A stretch of DNA of 64,000 nucleotides from Propionibacterium sp. (GTDB lineage Bacteria > Actinomycetota > Actinomycetes > Propionibacteriales > Propionibacteriaceae): the NCBI GenBank assembly GCA_012517405.1, contig JAAYVB010000025.1, forward strand, positions 240,772 through 304,771, given 5' to 3'. Position 1 is the first letter of the stretch. Every line of letters starts with the position of its first letter. The position numbers and the translations under genes are program-made. Positions 17,149-25,995 of the stretch are shown one piece after another. Under the pieces are notes generated by a model, which searched no databases, was not told the DNA's origin, and saw only the letters and a program-made list of their open reading frames with translations.

Positions 17149-18960
17149 TCAGGGCTGCTTGGCTGTCGCGTTGGCGCGGGGCGCGGCGGCTTGCGGCTGT
17201 TCCTCGATCTGCTTGCGGTCGGCGGCGAGTTGCCGACCATCGGGACGAGCCGGCCAAGGACGCAGGTCGGTGATGATCGGCGGGGCTGCGCGCAGCAGGG
17301 TGACCGCAGTACCGAACGACAGTGTGCGGATGCGGTCGGGCGCCATGATCGGAACTCTGCGGACGGATCGCTGGTTGGAGCGGGAGCCGTAGTCCCCGAC
17401 GGTTGAGGAGTCGGTGTATTCGTCGCGATCTCCGATGAGCGTGGAGAGGTCTTGCAGGTCGCGGGAGTTCAATGCTCCGCCGAGAACGATCTTCACGATG
17501 GAGGCATCCCAGATCGCGTTGGCTTGATGCTCGGACCACCGATCCCGTGCTTGCGCGAGCGATTGCAGGACGGCCATCGTCGTGATCCCGGTCCCTCCAC
17601 CTTCGGCCATGAGCGTCGGCAGGCTGGGCAGAGGGGCAAGGTTCCCGATCTCATCGAGGGCCAGCAACAGCGGAGGGTCGAGCCGGGCACCAGCGGAGCG
17701 AGCGGCCATACGGCGGGCCGTCTCCACGAGGTCTTCCACGAACGCTGCCACCAGGGCGGCACTGTTCCCGGCGCCAGCACCGGTGGCCAGCAGGTACAGG
17801 GTTCCGCGCTCTCGGATGAACGTCTCCGGGTCGAAGCTCTCCCCATCGGCCGGGGAGACGGCATCGAGGACGCGCGGATCTGCCAGGGACGCCAAGGCGA
17901 GAGAGACGCCTTGCCAGATCGAGTCCCGGGTCTTGGGGTCGGCGTCGATCATCGTGTGCAGCGAGTCGGCCCACCCAGTCGCCGCGTTCGGGTGGTTGGT
18001 GAGGATCGCGACGGCCTCGGCCGCCGCAACGGGGTCCAAAGTCCAGCGAAACAGTTCAGTCGGGCTGCGGTGATCGAGAGCCGCGGCGTGGAGCAACGAT
18101 TGGAGCACGGAACGGGTCTTGCCCTCCCAGAAATCACCGCCTTCCACACCGCCAGCCGACAGCCCGGTCGCGGAGGCGAGACCGGTGGCGCGGATCATCG
18201 CTGTCTGCGGCGATTCGCATCCCCGGATCGGCGACCACCGCAGGCCGGCCGGGATGCCCTCGGCCAAGTGCTGGGGGTCGAACACGGCTACCTTGCCGCC
18301 CGCGCGTCTGCGCGCCGCGAGGGTCGCGGTGAGGTTGTCGGGCCGGGTGCTGGTCGTAACCACCGCACCTGGGGCGTCGAGGATCGCTGGAATCACGACG
18401 TGCAGACCCTTGCCTGAGCGGGGTGGACCGACGATCAGCATCGAGTCCTCGACGCTCGCCCACACCGCCTGCCTGCCGATGCTTCCGAGCCGGTAGCCGA
18501 GGTCGGCGGGCGTGGGCTGCGACAGGGACGGGCGCAGCGTCCCTGCTCGTCGCGTCAGTGCCCGCGCAGACGCCACTTGCGCGGCCTCGTGCGGGGTGGC
18601 GGTGCCTGCTTGCCGGTGTGGATCGGACGCGGCCTTCCGCGCGTGCCGACGCAGCAGCACCCAGCCCGAGACCCCGGCGGGGGTGATCGTGGCGAGCAGC
18701 AGCCCGGCGACGATCCAGTACGCCACCGAGCTCAGGCCGTCGGCACCGAGCGCGCCAGCAGGATCGCCGGGGTTGAACAAGACGCCGACTCCTGCGGCGA
18801 TCCCGGCATCTGGCTGTCCCGCCCCGGTGAGGAACGCGGCGATGGTACCGGCGGCGCGCAGGAGCAGGGCTACGGCGATGACGCCGCCGATCCCGGCCAG
18901 GGCGATGTTGGTGAGTTCGTCACCCATCACCTGGCCGTGTCGCCCGGCAGGCGAGGTCAC
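17149..18960 (-). CDS. TraG/VirD4-type coupling ATPase
   Basis: Type IV coupling protein of 603 residues that would feed DNA to a conjugation channel. Two or three hydrophobic segments lie in the first 100 residues. Walker A is VGPPRSGKG and Walker B is LLLALDEIGNLAPLPSL, followed by the TraG-type sensor region (GTGITTMAVLQSLAQARDRW). The GTG start at 18960 overlaps the stop of the gene before it. It appears full length. Confidence 0.9.
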   Translation of the reverse strand: MTSPAGRHGQVMGDELTNIALAGIGGVIAVALLLRAAGTIAAFLTGAGQPDAGIAAGVGVLFNPGDPAGALGADGLSSVAYWIVAGLLLATITPAGVSGWVLLRRHARKAASDPHRQAGTATPHEAAQVASARALTRRAGTLRPSLSQPTPADLGYRLGSIGRQAVWASVEDSMLIVGPPRSGKGLHVVIPAILDAPGAVVTTSTRPDNLTATLAARRRAGGKVAVFDPQHLAEGIPAGLRWSPIRGCESPQTAMIRATGLASATGLSAGGVEGGDFWEGKTRSVLQSLLHAAALDHRSPTELFRWTLDPVAAAEAVAILTNHPNAATGWADSLHTMIDADPKTRDSIWQGVSLALASLADPRVLDAVSPADGESFDPETFIRERGTLYLLATGAGAGNSAALVAAFVEDLVETARRMAARSAGARLDPPLLLALDEIGNLAPLPSLPTLMAEGGGTGITTMAVLQSLAQARDRWSEHQANAIWDASIVKIVLGGALNSRDLQDLSTLIGDRDEYTDSSTVGDYGSRSNQRSVRRVPIMAPDRIRTLSFGTAVTLLRAAPPIITDLRPWPARPDGRQLAADRKQIEEQPQAAAPRANATAKQP

Positions 18961-19502
18961 GGCAGGTCCCGGATCGTGATCGTGCCCGAGACTCGGCCGA
19001 TCAGCACAACCTCCTGCGCGTGAGTGGCGGCAATGATCGTGGGATCGAGGAGGGCGCGTACCTGGCCGTGATGACTGGCATCGGTGTGGCCGGTGACGAG
19101 CGCGATCGCCACATCCTCGCCGGCGAGGAAGCCGTGACCACCGTCGATCGGCACGGGCTCGGCCCTCCGCGCCATCGTGGTTGGTTCCGGCTGTGCGGTC
19201 GGTGGCTGCCGACGGGAGCGGCGCGTGGCGGGCAGGATGTCGGTGAACGTGCTCCCGTCACTCTCATGCACCGTGACCCGTACCGGCACCTGACGTTCGC
19301 GGGTGGCGTGGTCGATGATCCGTGCGAACCCAGCCCGCCGCCACGGCCCTGCCCCAACCGGCGGTGTGACCGGCTGGCCGTCGAGGAGAGCGGTCATCGT
19401 GCCGTCGGCACGCACATCCAGGACAAGCTGCGGCATCGACACCGGGACGGCGGGAGCGGCAGCATGATGGGGTTGCTTCATGTCCGCCAGGTGCGCCCAC
19501 AC
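18957..19502 (-). CDS. Hypothetical protein of the conjugative element
   Basis: Protein of 181 residues with no recognised domain. The first half includes PQLVLDVRADGTMTALLDGQ; a basic stretch (RRSRRQPP) precedes a beta-rich C-terminal part (AGEDVAIALVTGHTD). It is coupled to TraG by a 4-base overlap. Met8 (MKQPHH) is an alternative start. A role in conjugation is inferred only from context. Confidence 0.55.
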   Translation of the reverse strand: MWAHLADMKQPHHAAAPAVPVSMPQLVLDVRADGTMTALLDGQPVTPPVGAGPWRRAGFARIIDHATRERQVPVRVTVHESDGSTFTDILPATRRSRRQPPTAQPEPTTMARRAEPVPIDGGHGFLAGEDVAIALVTGHTDASHHGQVRALLDPTIIAATHAQEVVLIGRVSGTITIRDLP

Positions 19503-19596
19503 CGCCCGGGACCGAGCCTGTTGTCAGGTGCCTGTCTCTACTATTGCGGGTTCCTCATGTTCCCGCTCTGCCAGCGGTAGAGAGGGAGCAACCCGT

Positions 19597-21501
19597 TCAG
19601 GTCGCGGTGCGGGTGTGCGCGGCGCGGAGCCCGTTGAGGATGACGATGACCTCGGCGATCTCGTGGACCAGCACGACGGCGGCGAGGCCGAGGACGCCGA
19701 ACAGTGCCAGCGGGAGCAGCCCTGTGATGATCAGCAGTGACAGGATGATGTTCTGGTTGATGATGCGCCTGCCGCGGCGGGCATGGGCGAACGCGCGTGG
19801 GATGAGGCGCAGGTCATGGCCGGTGAACGCGACGTCGGCGGACTCGATTGCCGCGTCCGATCCGGTGGCGCCCATTGCGATGCCGATGTCAGCGGCGGCG
19901 AGTGCGGGGGCGTCGTTGATGCCGTCCCCGATCATCGCCACAAGCCCGGCTCCGGCCAGCTTGCTGATCGCGTCGGCCTTGTCTTCCGGCCGCAGCTCGG
20001 CGCGCACATCCTCGATACCGGCCTGGGCGGCGAGGGCTCGGGCGGTGCGGGTGTTGTCGCCGGTGAGCATCGTTACCGCGACTCCCTGACCGGCGAGGGT
20101 GCGGATCACTTCGGGTACTTCCGGGCGCAGCTCGTCGCGTACCCCGATCGCGCCGACCGGCTGATCGCCCCGGTGGATGACCACAACGGTCATTCCCTGC
20201 CGCTCCAGTTCCGCTACCTGACTGGCGAGGGCTCCGGGGTCAAGCCATCGGGGGCTGCCGACGGTGATCGTCGCGGCGTCGATGACGCCAGTCATGCCGT
20301 GCCCGGCCTGCTCAGACACGTCGACGGCAGCAGGGGCGCAGGGAGCGTTCTGGGTGATCGCGGCGGCGAGCGGGTGGGTGCTGTGCTGTTCCAGCCCGGC
20401 CGCCCAGCCGAGCACCTCGGCCTCGGACGCAGTCTCGGTGGTGAGCACGGCGGTGACGGTGGGCTGGTTGCGGGTCAGGGTGCCGGTCTTGTCCACGGCG
20501 ACGTGGCGGATCACGCCGAAGCGCTCGAAGGCCGCGCCGGACTTGATGATCACCCCGAACTTGCTCGCGGAGCCGATCGCGGCGACCACGGTGAGCGGCA
20601 CCGAGATCGCCAGCGCACAGGGAGATGCGGCGACCAGCACGACTAGTGCGCGGGTGATCCACAGCTCTGGGTCTCCGAGCAGCGACCCGATCAGTGCGAC
20701 CAGGGCGGCGAGGAGCAGCACGCCGGGCACGAGCGGGCGAGCGATCTGGTCCGCGAGGCGGGCGCGGTCGCCCTTCTCGGCCTGCGCCTGCTCGACCAGC
20801 TCCACGATCGTGGTCAGCGAGTTGTCCGTGCCCGCCGCGGTCGCCTCGACCTCCAGTACGCCGGCGGTGCTGATCGCCCCAGCCGACACGGTGTCGCCGG
20901 GTTCGACCTCTACCGGGATGGATTCGCCGGTGATCGCTGAGGTGTCCAGGCTGGAGCGTCCTGCGCGCACGACCCCGTCCGTCGCGATCCGCTCACCCGG
21001 ACGCACCAACAGAAGCTGGCCGACCGCCAGGTCTTTCGCGGCGACCTCGACCGCAGTCCCGTCGCGTCGGATCGTGGCGGTCTCAGGGACGAGTTTCAGC
21101 AGTGCCCGCAGGCCGCCGCGGGCGCGGTCCATCGCCTTATCCTCCAAGGCTTCGGCGATCGAGTAGAGGAACGCCAGCGCGGCAGCCTCCTCGATATATC
21201 CGAGGAACACCGCACCGATCGCGCTGATCGTCATCAGCAGACTGATCCCGAGCTTGCCCTTCAACACCTTGCGGATCGCGCCCGGCGTGAACGTCGAGGC
21301 ACCCGCCAAGAGCCCTGCCCAGAACAGCGCCAGGGCGGGAATCTCCGCCCCGGACCACTCACAGATCAGGCCCGCGAGGAGCGCCAGGCCCGAGAACGCC
21401 GGCAGCAGGATCTCCCGATCCTTCCACCACGGCCCGTCATGGTCGTCATCGTCGTCGTCCAGATCGACGCCCTCGACCTGTGACCCCGTAACTGCGCTCA
21501 C
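19597..21501 (-). CDS. P1B-type heavy-metal-translocating ATPase (SPC class)
   Basis: Metal efflux ATPase of about 634 residues in the membrane. Phosphatase loop ITGES, phosphorylation site DKTGTLT, hinge GDGINDAPAL and HP motif (HSTHPLAAA) are seen. The transmembrane metal motif is SPC (AASPCALAIS) and TM6 has HEIAEVIVILNGLR, pointing to the P1B-4 group (Co/Zn/Ni/Fe/Cd). There is no N-terminal HMA domain, only an Asp/His-rich tail. GTG at 21501 overlaps the stop of the CmtR-like gene. Cd or Pb is suggested by the sensor, Co/Zn by the motif. Confidence 0.88.
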   Translation of the reverse strand: MSAVTGSQVEGVDLDDDDDDHDGPWWKDREILLPAFSGLALLAGLICEWSGAEIPALALFWAGLLAGASTFTPGAIRKVLKGKLGISLLMTISAIGAVFLGYIEEAAALAFLYSIAEALEDKAMDRARGGLRALLKLVPETATIRRDGTAVEVAAKDLAVGQLLLVRPGERIATDGVVRAGRSSLDTSAITGESIPVEVEPGDTVSAGAISTAGVLEVEATAAGTDNSLTTIVELVEQAQAEKGDRARLADQIARPLVPGVLLLAALVALIGSLLGDPELWITRALVVLVAASPCALAISVPLTVVAAIGSASKFGVIIKSGAAFERFGVIRHVAVDKTGTLTRNQPTVTAVLTTETASEAEVLGWAAGLEQHSTHPLAAAITQNAPCAPAAVDVSEQAGHGMTGVIDAATITVGSPRWLDPGALASQVAELERQGMTVVVIHRGDQPVGAIGVRDELRPEVPEVIRTLAGQGVAVTMLTGDNTRTARALAAQAGIEDVRAELRPEDKADAISKLAGAGLVAMIGDGINDAPALAAADIGIAMGATGSDAAIESADVAFTGHDLRLIPRAFAHARRGRRIINQNIILSLLIITGLLPLALFGVLGLAAVVLVHEIAEVIVILNGLRAAHTRTAT

Positions 21502-21857
21502 GCGCCCGCTCCCGGTTCGCAGCAGCCCGCGACCTGGCAGGCCGGGTTGATGCACGGCGCCTGCTCATCGACGGCGAGCGTCACCTCGACCAGGGCGTTC
21601 AGCGCCGCCGCCAGGTGTGGGTCGGCAATCACATACCGCGTCTGTCGGCCCTCCGGCTCGGCCACTACGATCCCGCAATCGCGCAGACAAGTCAGATGGT
21701 TCGATACGTTTGAGCGCGTCAGACCCAGGTTCCGCGACAGCACCGCCGGATAGCTCGGCCCCTCCAACAGGCTCATCAGAATCCGAGAACGTGTGGGATC
21801 GGCCATCGCCCGGCCCAGCCGGTTCATCACATCCAACCTCGAAGCAATAGTCAGCAT
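21498..21857 (-). CDS. CmtR-like Cd/Pb-sensing ArsR-family repressor
   Basis: Repressor of 119 residues beginning MLTIASRLDVMNRLGRAMAD (ATG 21857, chosen by family alignment; the frame is open further). The winged helix contains LTRSNVSNHLTCLRDCG. Cys57, Cys61 and Cys102 fall at the same positions as the three metal ligands of mycobacterial CmtR, and the tail adds further Cys (PACQVAGCC). It is translationally coupled to the ATPase, which it should derepress on Cd(II) or Pb(II). Confidence 0.88.
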   Translation of the reverse strand: MLTIASRLDVMNRLGRAMADPTRSRILMSLLEGPSYPAVLSRNLGLTRSNVSNHLTCLRDCGIVVAEPEGRQTRYVIADPHLAAALNALVEVTLAVDEQAPCINPACQVAGCCEPGAGA

Positions 21858-21868
21858 GTGGTGACTAT
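21847..21868. promoter_or_regulatory. Operator dyad over the cmtR-like start codon
   Basis: ATAGTCA at 21847-21853 and TGACTAT at 21862-21868 form a perfect 7-bp dyad with an 8-base spacer. It spans the ATG (21855-21857). The likely target is the product of this gene itself. The dyad is seen; binding is inferred. Confidence 0.6.
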
Positions 21869-22027
21869 ACAGCGAAAGCTGAATGAATGATGCGCACGCC
21901 CAGGGCATGGTCTCGCCCAGCTTGCCTGTTCCACAACCATCCCGCGAGTGCGCCACCTCCACCTAGCCCGAGACCGGCGGTGAGTAGTCAGGCTCCCGAG
22001 CTTTCCGAACGAGAAGCCCGGAACCTG

Positions 22028-23512
22028 TTACCCTCCGGCCGCGCGGCTGCTGGTGTCGAACAGCGCGAATTCGGCGGGATGGAGCTGGTGGGCGATCACG
22101 AAGCTGCGGCCCTTGATCTTCCACAGGCACTGCCCGACGCCGAGACCGGGCAGGAGCGATTGCTCGGTGCCGGTCAGCCCGAGAGCGCGGGCGGTCGCGC
22201 CGAGCTGGTCGGATTCCTGTCGGTAGATGATCCTGGTCTCCGCGTTCGCCAGCAGGCTGTTGGCCAAGGAACGCATGGCTGAGCCTTGGTCGCCCACGTT
22301 GTCGAGGTCGGTGATCTTGTGGAAGATCATCATGTTCGCGATTCCGTAGGCGCGGGCCAGACGCCAGTGCGCATCCATCCTGCGCAACAGTGCGGGATGG
22401 CTCATCAATCGCCACGCCTCGTCGTAGACACACCAGCGCTGCCCGCCGTTGGGGTCGAGCAGCGCGGCTTCCATCCACGCGCTGGAGCAGGTCATCAGCA
22501 CCGAGATAAGGGTCGAGTTCTCGGTGACCCGCGACAGGTCCAGCGAGATCATCGGCAGGGTTGGATCAAACACCTCCGTGCTTGGGCCGTCGAACAGCCC
22601 GGCAAGGTCACCGCCGACCAGCCGCCTCAGCGCGTGCCCGACCATCCGGCCGTCTTCGGTGAGCCGCCCATCGGGATCGTTGGACGGGGCGAGCAGATGA
22701 TCCACGATCATCGGCAAGATCGGCACGGTGTTCTGCCTCACCGCGGCCGACAGAGCGGTGTCGATCGCGGTGTGCTCCAGCGGCGTCATCGGTCGGGTCA
22801 GCACGGTCTCGGTCAGTGCGCCGATGAGGTCTCGGCGGCGCGAGGCGACGGTCGCCGCCCATTGCTCGTTGCTGAGGCCTGCGGGGCGGTATCCCTCATC
22901 GAGGGGGTTGAGCCGGGAGGGCAGTCCGTGACCGAGCTTGATGGCGCGCCCGCCGACCGCTTCGGCCACGGCGGTGTGTTCCCCTTTGGGATCGCCAGGG
23001 ATGTAGACCCTTCTGCCGAACGCCAGCGACCGGCTGTAGAGGCTTTTGGTGAGCGAGGACTTCCCGCTCCCGACGATCCCGGCCAACACGATGTTTGGGG
23101 CTGTGATGAGGCCTCGGGAGTACAAGACCCACGGATCGTAAACGAAGCTCCCACCGGAGTAGAGGTCTTGACCGACGAACACTCCCTGCGAGCCGAGCCC
23201 ACCCTCCGCAAGGAAGGGGTAGGCGCCCGCGAGCATCGCGGAGGTGTCCTGATGCCTCGGCAGCCGGAACCTGCCCGGTGACCGCAACGCCGCCGGGCCG
23301 GACTCGCCTGCCGCCGGGAGATAGTGAGTGGCCTTCTGTTCGGCCCGCTCGGCCGCTGCCTTCTCACGCTGGGCCTGCGCCTCTCGGTGATGCTGCTCGG
23401 CGGCGAGCTGGGCGGCAGCCTGACGGCGTTGCTTGCGCAACCGTCGCTTCTCCTTCGCGGGGGCGACCAGGACGGCGGTGTGCAGGCGTTCTCGTTCTGG
23501 GCGCGCGCTCAT
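22028..23512 (-). CDS. VirB4-type conjugation ATPase
   Basis: ATPase of 494 residues. The start MSARPERERL (23512) overlaps the previous stop (ATGA). A Lys/Glu/Ala-rich coiled-coil (residues ~20-60) is followed by the ATPase domain: Walker A GIVGSGKSS, then IPGDPKGE, and Walker B RWCVYDEAWRLM. VirB4 proteins power DNA/protein transfer at the inner membrane. The frame is intact. It is parted from TraG by the metal-resistance pair, unlike the compact order usual in such elements. Confidence 0.83.
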   Translation of the reverse strand: MSARPERERLHTAVLVAPAKEKRRLRKQRRQAAAQLAAEQHHREAQAQREKAAAERAEQKATHYLPAAGESGPAALRSPGRFRLPRHQDTSAMLAGAYPFLAEGGLGSQGVFVGQDLYSGGSFVYDPWVLYSRGLITAPNIVLAGIVGSGKSSLTKSLYSRSLAFGRRVYIPGDPKGEHTAVAEAVGGRAIKLGHGLPSRLNPLDEGYRPAGLSNEQWAATVASRRRDLIGALTETVLTRPMTPLEHTAIDTALSAAVRQNTVPILPMIVDHLLAPSNDPDGRLTEDGRMVGHALRRLVGGDLAGLFDGPSTEVFDPTLPMISLDLSRVTENSTLISVLMTCSSAWMEAALLDPNGGQRWCVYDEAWRLMSHPALLRRMDAHWRLARAYGIANMMIFHKITDLDNVGDQGSAMRSLANSLLANAETRIIYRQESDQLGATARALGLTGTEQSLLPGLGVGQCLWKIKGRSFVIAHQLHPAEFALFDTSSRAAGG

Positions 23513-24339
23513 CGGGACAGGCCTCGCTGCTCGGCGACCTCGGTGATCGGCTCCGGGGTGAACCACGACCGGGCCGGCGGTGCCGTATGCCGACCGGCTG
23601 GCTGCTCGGCCGGTGGCTTGTCGGACTGCGCCCTTCGTGGTGGGCCGATCTCGACATGCTGATGTGCTTCGAGCAGGGTGAGGCTCGGCAGCTCGTCGGG
23701 GTTCCGGTAGAGCGCGACGTGACCCAGGCTCGGGTTGTAGATCATCGTGTACGCATCCACGGTGGCGGTCTTGTCGCTGGCACTGGAGGGCAGTTCGTCG
23801 TAGGTGTGCCCGATCGCGATCGCGTCGTCCACGGTGTCAGCTCCCATGTCCCACTGCGACAGGTAGAGCACCCCGGCCGTGCTGCCTTCCCGGTCGATCA
23901 GGTCGAGCACCCGGTCGGCTTCCTCACCATCGAGAAACACGATGTTCACCCACGCCGGCCTGTTCACCGCCTCGGGCGCGGCGGGTTCTGCGGGGTGCCA
24001 CGCGATCCGCCCTGCGGCCTGTGCGGCAGCGTCAAGCAGGCTCTCGGCCCGACGGATTATCGCAGCGGTCTCATGGAGCCGATCGGCGGCGGTGAAGGCA
24101 TCGACCATCCCGGCGAGCTGGTCGCCGGCGGCGGTGAAAGCCCGGCCCTGGTGGCGCTCGTGCATCGCGGCGAGCTGGTCGAAGACCTGCTGCAACGAGC
24201 GGACACCGCCGAGCAGTTCCAGGATCACTCCGTAGGCCTCGTGCGGCTGCTCGATGAAGATGGTGGCGTGGGCCAGCCCTCGGATCGCCTCGTAGGCCTC
24301 TCGTGAGTCAGCGGTTGGATCGTGGAACGTGGGCATCAC
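23509..24339 (-). CDS. Hypothetical protein upstream of VirB4
   Basis: Protein of 276 residues without a known domain. The first 130 residues are helical (LQQVFDQLAAMHERHQGR), then an alpha/beta part (PAWVNIVFLDGEEADRVLDL) and a Pro-rich tail. It is coupled to VirB4 by an ATGA overlap. Similar genes accompany conjugation clusters in actinobacteria. No transmembrane helix is evident. Confidence 0.55.
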   Translation of the reverse strand: MMPTFHDPTADSREAYEAIRGLAHATIFIEQPHEAYGVILELLGGVRSLQQVFDQLAAMHERHQGRAFTAAGDQLAGMVDAFTAADRLHETAAIIRRAESLLDAAAQAAGRIAWHPAEPAAPEAVNRPAWVNIVFLDGEEADRVLDLIDREGSTAGVLYLSQWDMGADTVDDAIAIGHTYDELPSSASDKTATVDAYTMIYNPSLGHVALYRNPDELPSLTLLEAHQHVEIGPPRRAQSDKPPAEQPAGRHTAPPARSWFTPEPITEVAEQRGLSR

Positions 24340-24517
24340 AGGCCTCCCCGGTCGTCTGGACGTGCGGACATCGGCCAGGTGCGCTATCCGTCCCGGGTTG
24401 CAGGTCGTTCAGAGGCGGCGGCACAGGGGCAACGCGGCGGCAGTGAACGCCTGGGCTTGCTGGCCGACCAGCAGCCGGGTCTCGCAGGAGGCTTGGATGG
24501 CGGCCTGCTCGATCGCG

Positions 24518-24703
24518 GCGACGCACCTGAGCGAGATTCGTGGTTGCTTCGTGGAACCCGTGCTCGGTGATCGGATGCTTGCCGCCCGGCGCGCACGGGA
24601 ACACCGGAACACCGGCTCCCGCGAATCCGGCAGCAGCCACCGAGAGCGGCGTCGTCAGGCCCATCTCGTTGATCGCCGTCGTGAAGCGGCCCGGGCCAGA
24701 CAT
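24518..24703 (-). pseudogene. 5' remnant of a bifunctional primase/polymerase gene
   Basis: About 62 codons match the start of Prim-Pol proteins of mobile elements (AGVPVFPCAPGGKHPITEHG, then FHEATTNLAQVR). After that point the frame becomes unrelated and runs to 24308. In a second frame, ending at 24409 with ALPLCRRL, what looks like the tail of another small protein is seen. The simplest reading is a deletion that joined two genes and removed the primase catalytic part. Confidence 0.6.
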
Positions 24704-24909
24704 CACAGCCCCCGACCCGCCAACACGGTTACGGGCTCAATCTCGGGCTCGACCACCGGCACGCTCGGCACCGTGGGCCGCTCGCGTCCCGCGTCCGTCC
24801 CAGGTGCCACCCGCTCAGACAGCTCCCGGGTGAGGCCGGGTGGTGTGCCGTTGGCGAGCGGTGTCCGGAAGGTGCGCCAAGGCAACCTGGAGGGGACGGT
24901 CAGCAACAC
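24703..24909 (-). CDS. Short frame before the primase remnant, perhaps a gene end
   Basis: A 68-residue frame (MLLTVPSRLPWRTFRTPLANG...) whose TGA overlaps the ATG of the primase stub. Pro/Val-rich end. It may be the tail of a longer gene lost at the border with the arsenic region near 24.9-25.0 kb. No family recognised. Confidence 0.25.
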   Translation of the reverse strand: MLLTVPSRLPWRTFRTPLANGTPPGLTRELSERVAPGTDAGRERPTVPSVPVVEPEIEPVTVLAGRGL

Positions 24910-25021
24910 AGAGAAGGGGTGCCGAGAGTCGTGGCGGCAGGGAACCTGGCGTCATCCCTGCCTATCCGACGCGTGGACCAGGCGGCGAGACGGCGGGCGT
25001 CACATTGGCGCGATACCGACG

Positions 25022-25954
25022 CTACGCGTCGTGATCCCGACCACGCACCATCTGCCGGTACCCTTCGGGTGTCATTCCCGTTGACATCGCGAACACTGAC
25101 CGAGCGTGGCTCCGGCTCCGCCAACCTACGGCTCTGCTCATTTCGCCGACTGTCATCTCGGTGTCACGAAGCATTCGGGCCATCTCCTTGGTGCGCAACA
25201 GGCCCAGGAAGGTGATCGGGGACACGCCCAGCGACTCAGCGAACACTCGCTGTAGTTGCCGCACCGATAGATGTGCCGTCGTGGCCATCTCCGCGACGAG
25301 CCAACGGTGGGCTAGATCACACTGGATGGCGTTGCGGACCTGTAGCACCTCGCTACGCACGGGCCGCGTGGCGGTGCGACGGGCCACCATCGCCGCGATC
25401 CCGTGTGTCAGGGTTCGTAGCGACGGCGCCGGGCTCCACGGCAACAACTGCCCGAGCAGGTGCAAGACCTCGGCAAAGGCGGCCTGCATCCGATGGAACT
25501 CTCTCATTGTCTGCGCCCGCTCGATCTCATCGATTCTCGCGGCGAAGGTGGCTGCCAGCGGGCCGTTCAGACGGATCATGATTGCGCCCGTCCCGAACGC
25601 GCGTTGCATCACGGTCTCGGCTGCCGTCCGGTCCTGCAACACATCGGCGTAGCGCCAGTACACCTGATCCATTACGTAGTCTTTGTCGGCAAAGATTGTC
25701 GAGGTCGTTGCCGTCCCGTCCGGCGCGCCACCGATAGCCAAGCCTGAGCCCACCAGCATCAGATCGCCCATGCGGAACCGACGCTCGCCCCAGTCACCGG
25801 TGATAGTCCCTGAGCCCTCGCGGGCTAGCAGGAACTTCACACAGTCATATACCTCCGGCGCTACAGGGTGCGCGTAGTGGCCGGTCTCGACGCGCACCGG
25901 CCACCGAACCACGCCGCTCGCTGCGCTGTCGATCTCACCGCTGCTTGCCTCCAT
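25022..25954 (-). CDS. AraC-family transcriptional regulator
   Basis: Regulator of 310 residues. The N-terminal ~190 residues include a cupin-like part (GSGTITGDWGERRFRMGDLM). The C-terminal double helix-turn-helix contains ATTAHLSVRQLQRVFAESLG and TVGEMSRAVGWRSRSHARSV. It starts 41 bases after the ArsA-ArsM stop on the same strand, so it may be transcribed with the arsenic genes. Its ligand and targets are unknown. Confidence 0.82.
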   Translation of the reverse strand: MEASSGEIDSAASGVVRWPVRVETGHYAHPVAPEVYDCVKFLLAREGSGTITGDWGERRFRMGDLMLVGSGLAIGGAPDGTATTSTIFADKDYVMDQVYWRYADVLQDRTAAETVMQRAFGTGAIMIRLNGPLAATFAARIDEIERAQTMREFHRMQAAFAEVLHLLGQLLPWSPAPSLRTLTHGIAAMVARRTATRPVRSEVLQVRNAIQCDLAHRWLVAEMATTAHLSVRQLQRVFAESLGVSPITFLGLLRTKEMARMLRDTEMTVGEMSRAVGWRSRSHARSVFAMSTGMTPEGYRQMVRGRDHDA

Positions 25955-25995
25955 GGCTCATCCCCAGCGAGCTCACTCTTCGAAGGTTCTGGAAG

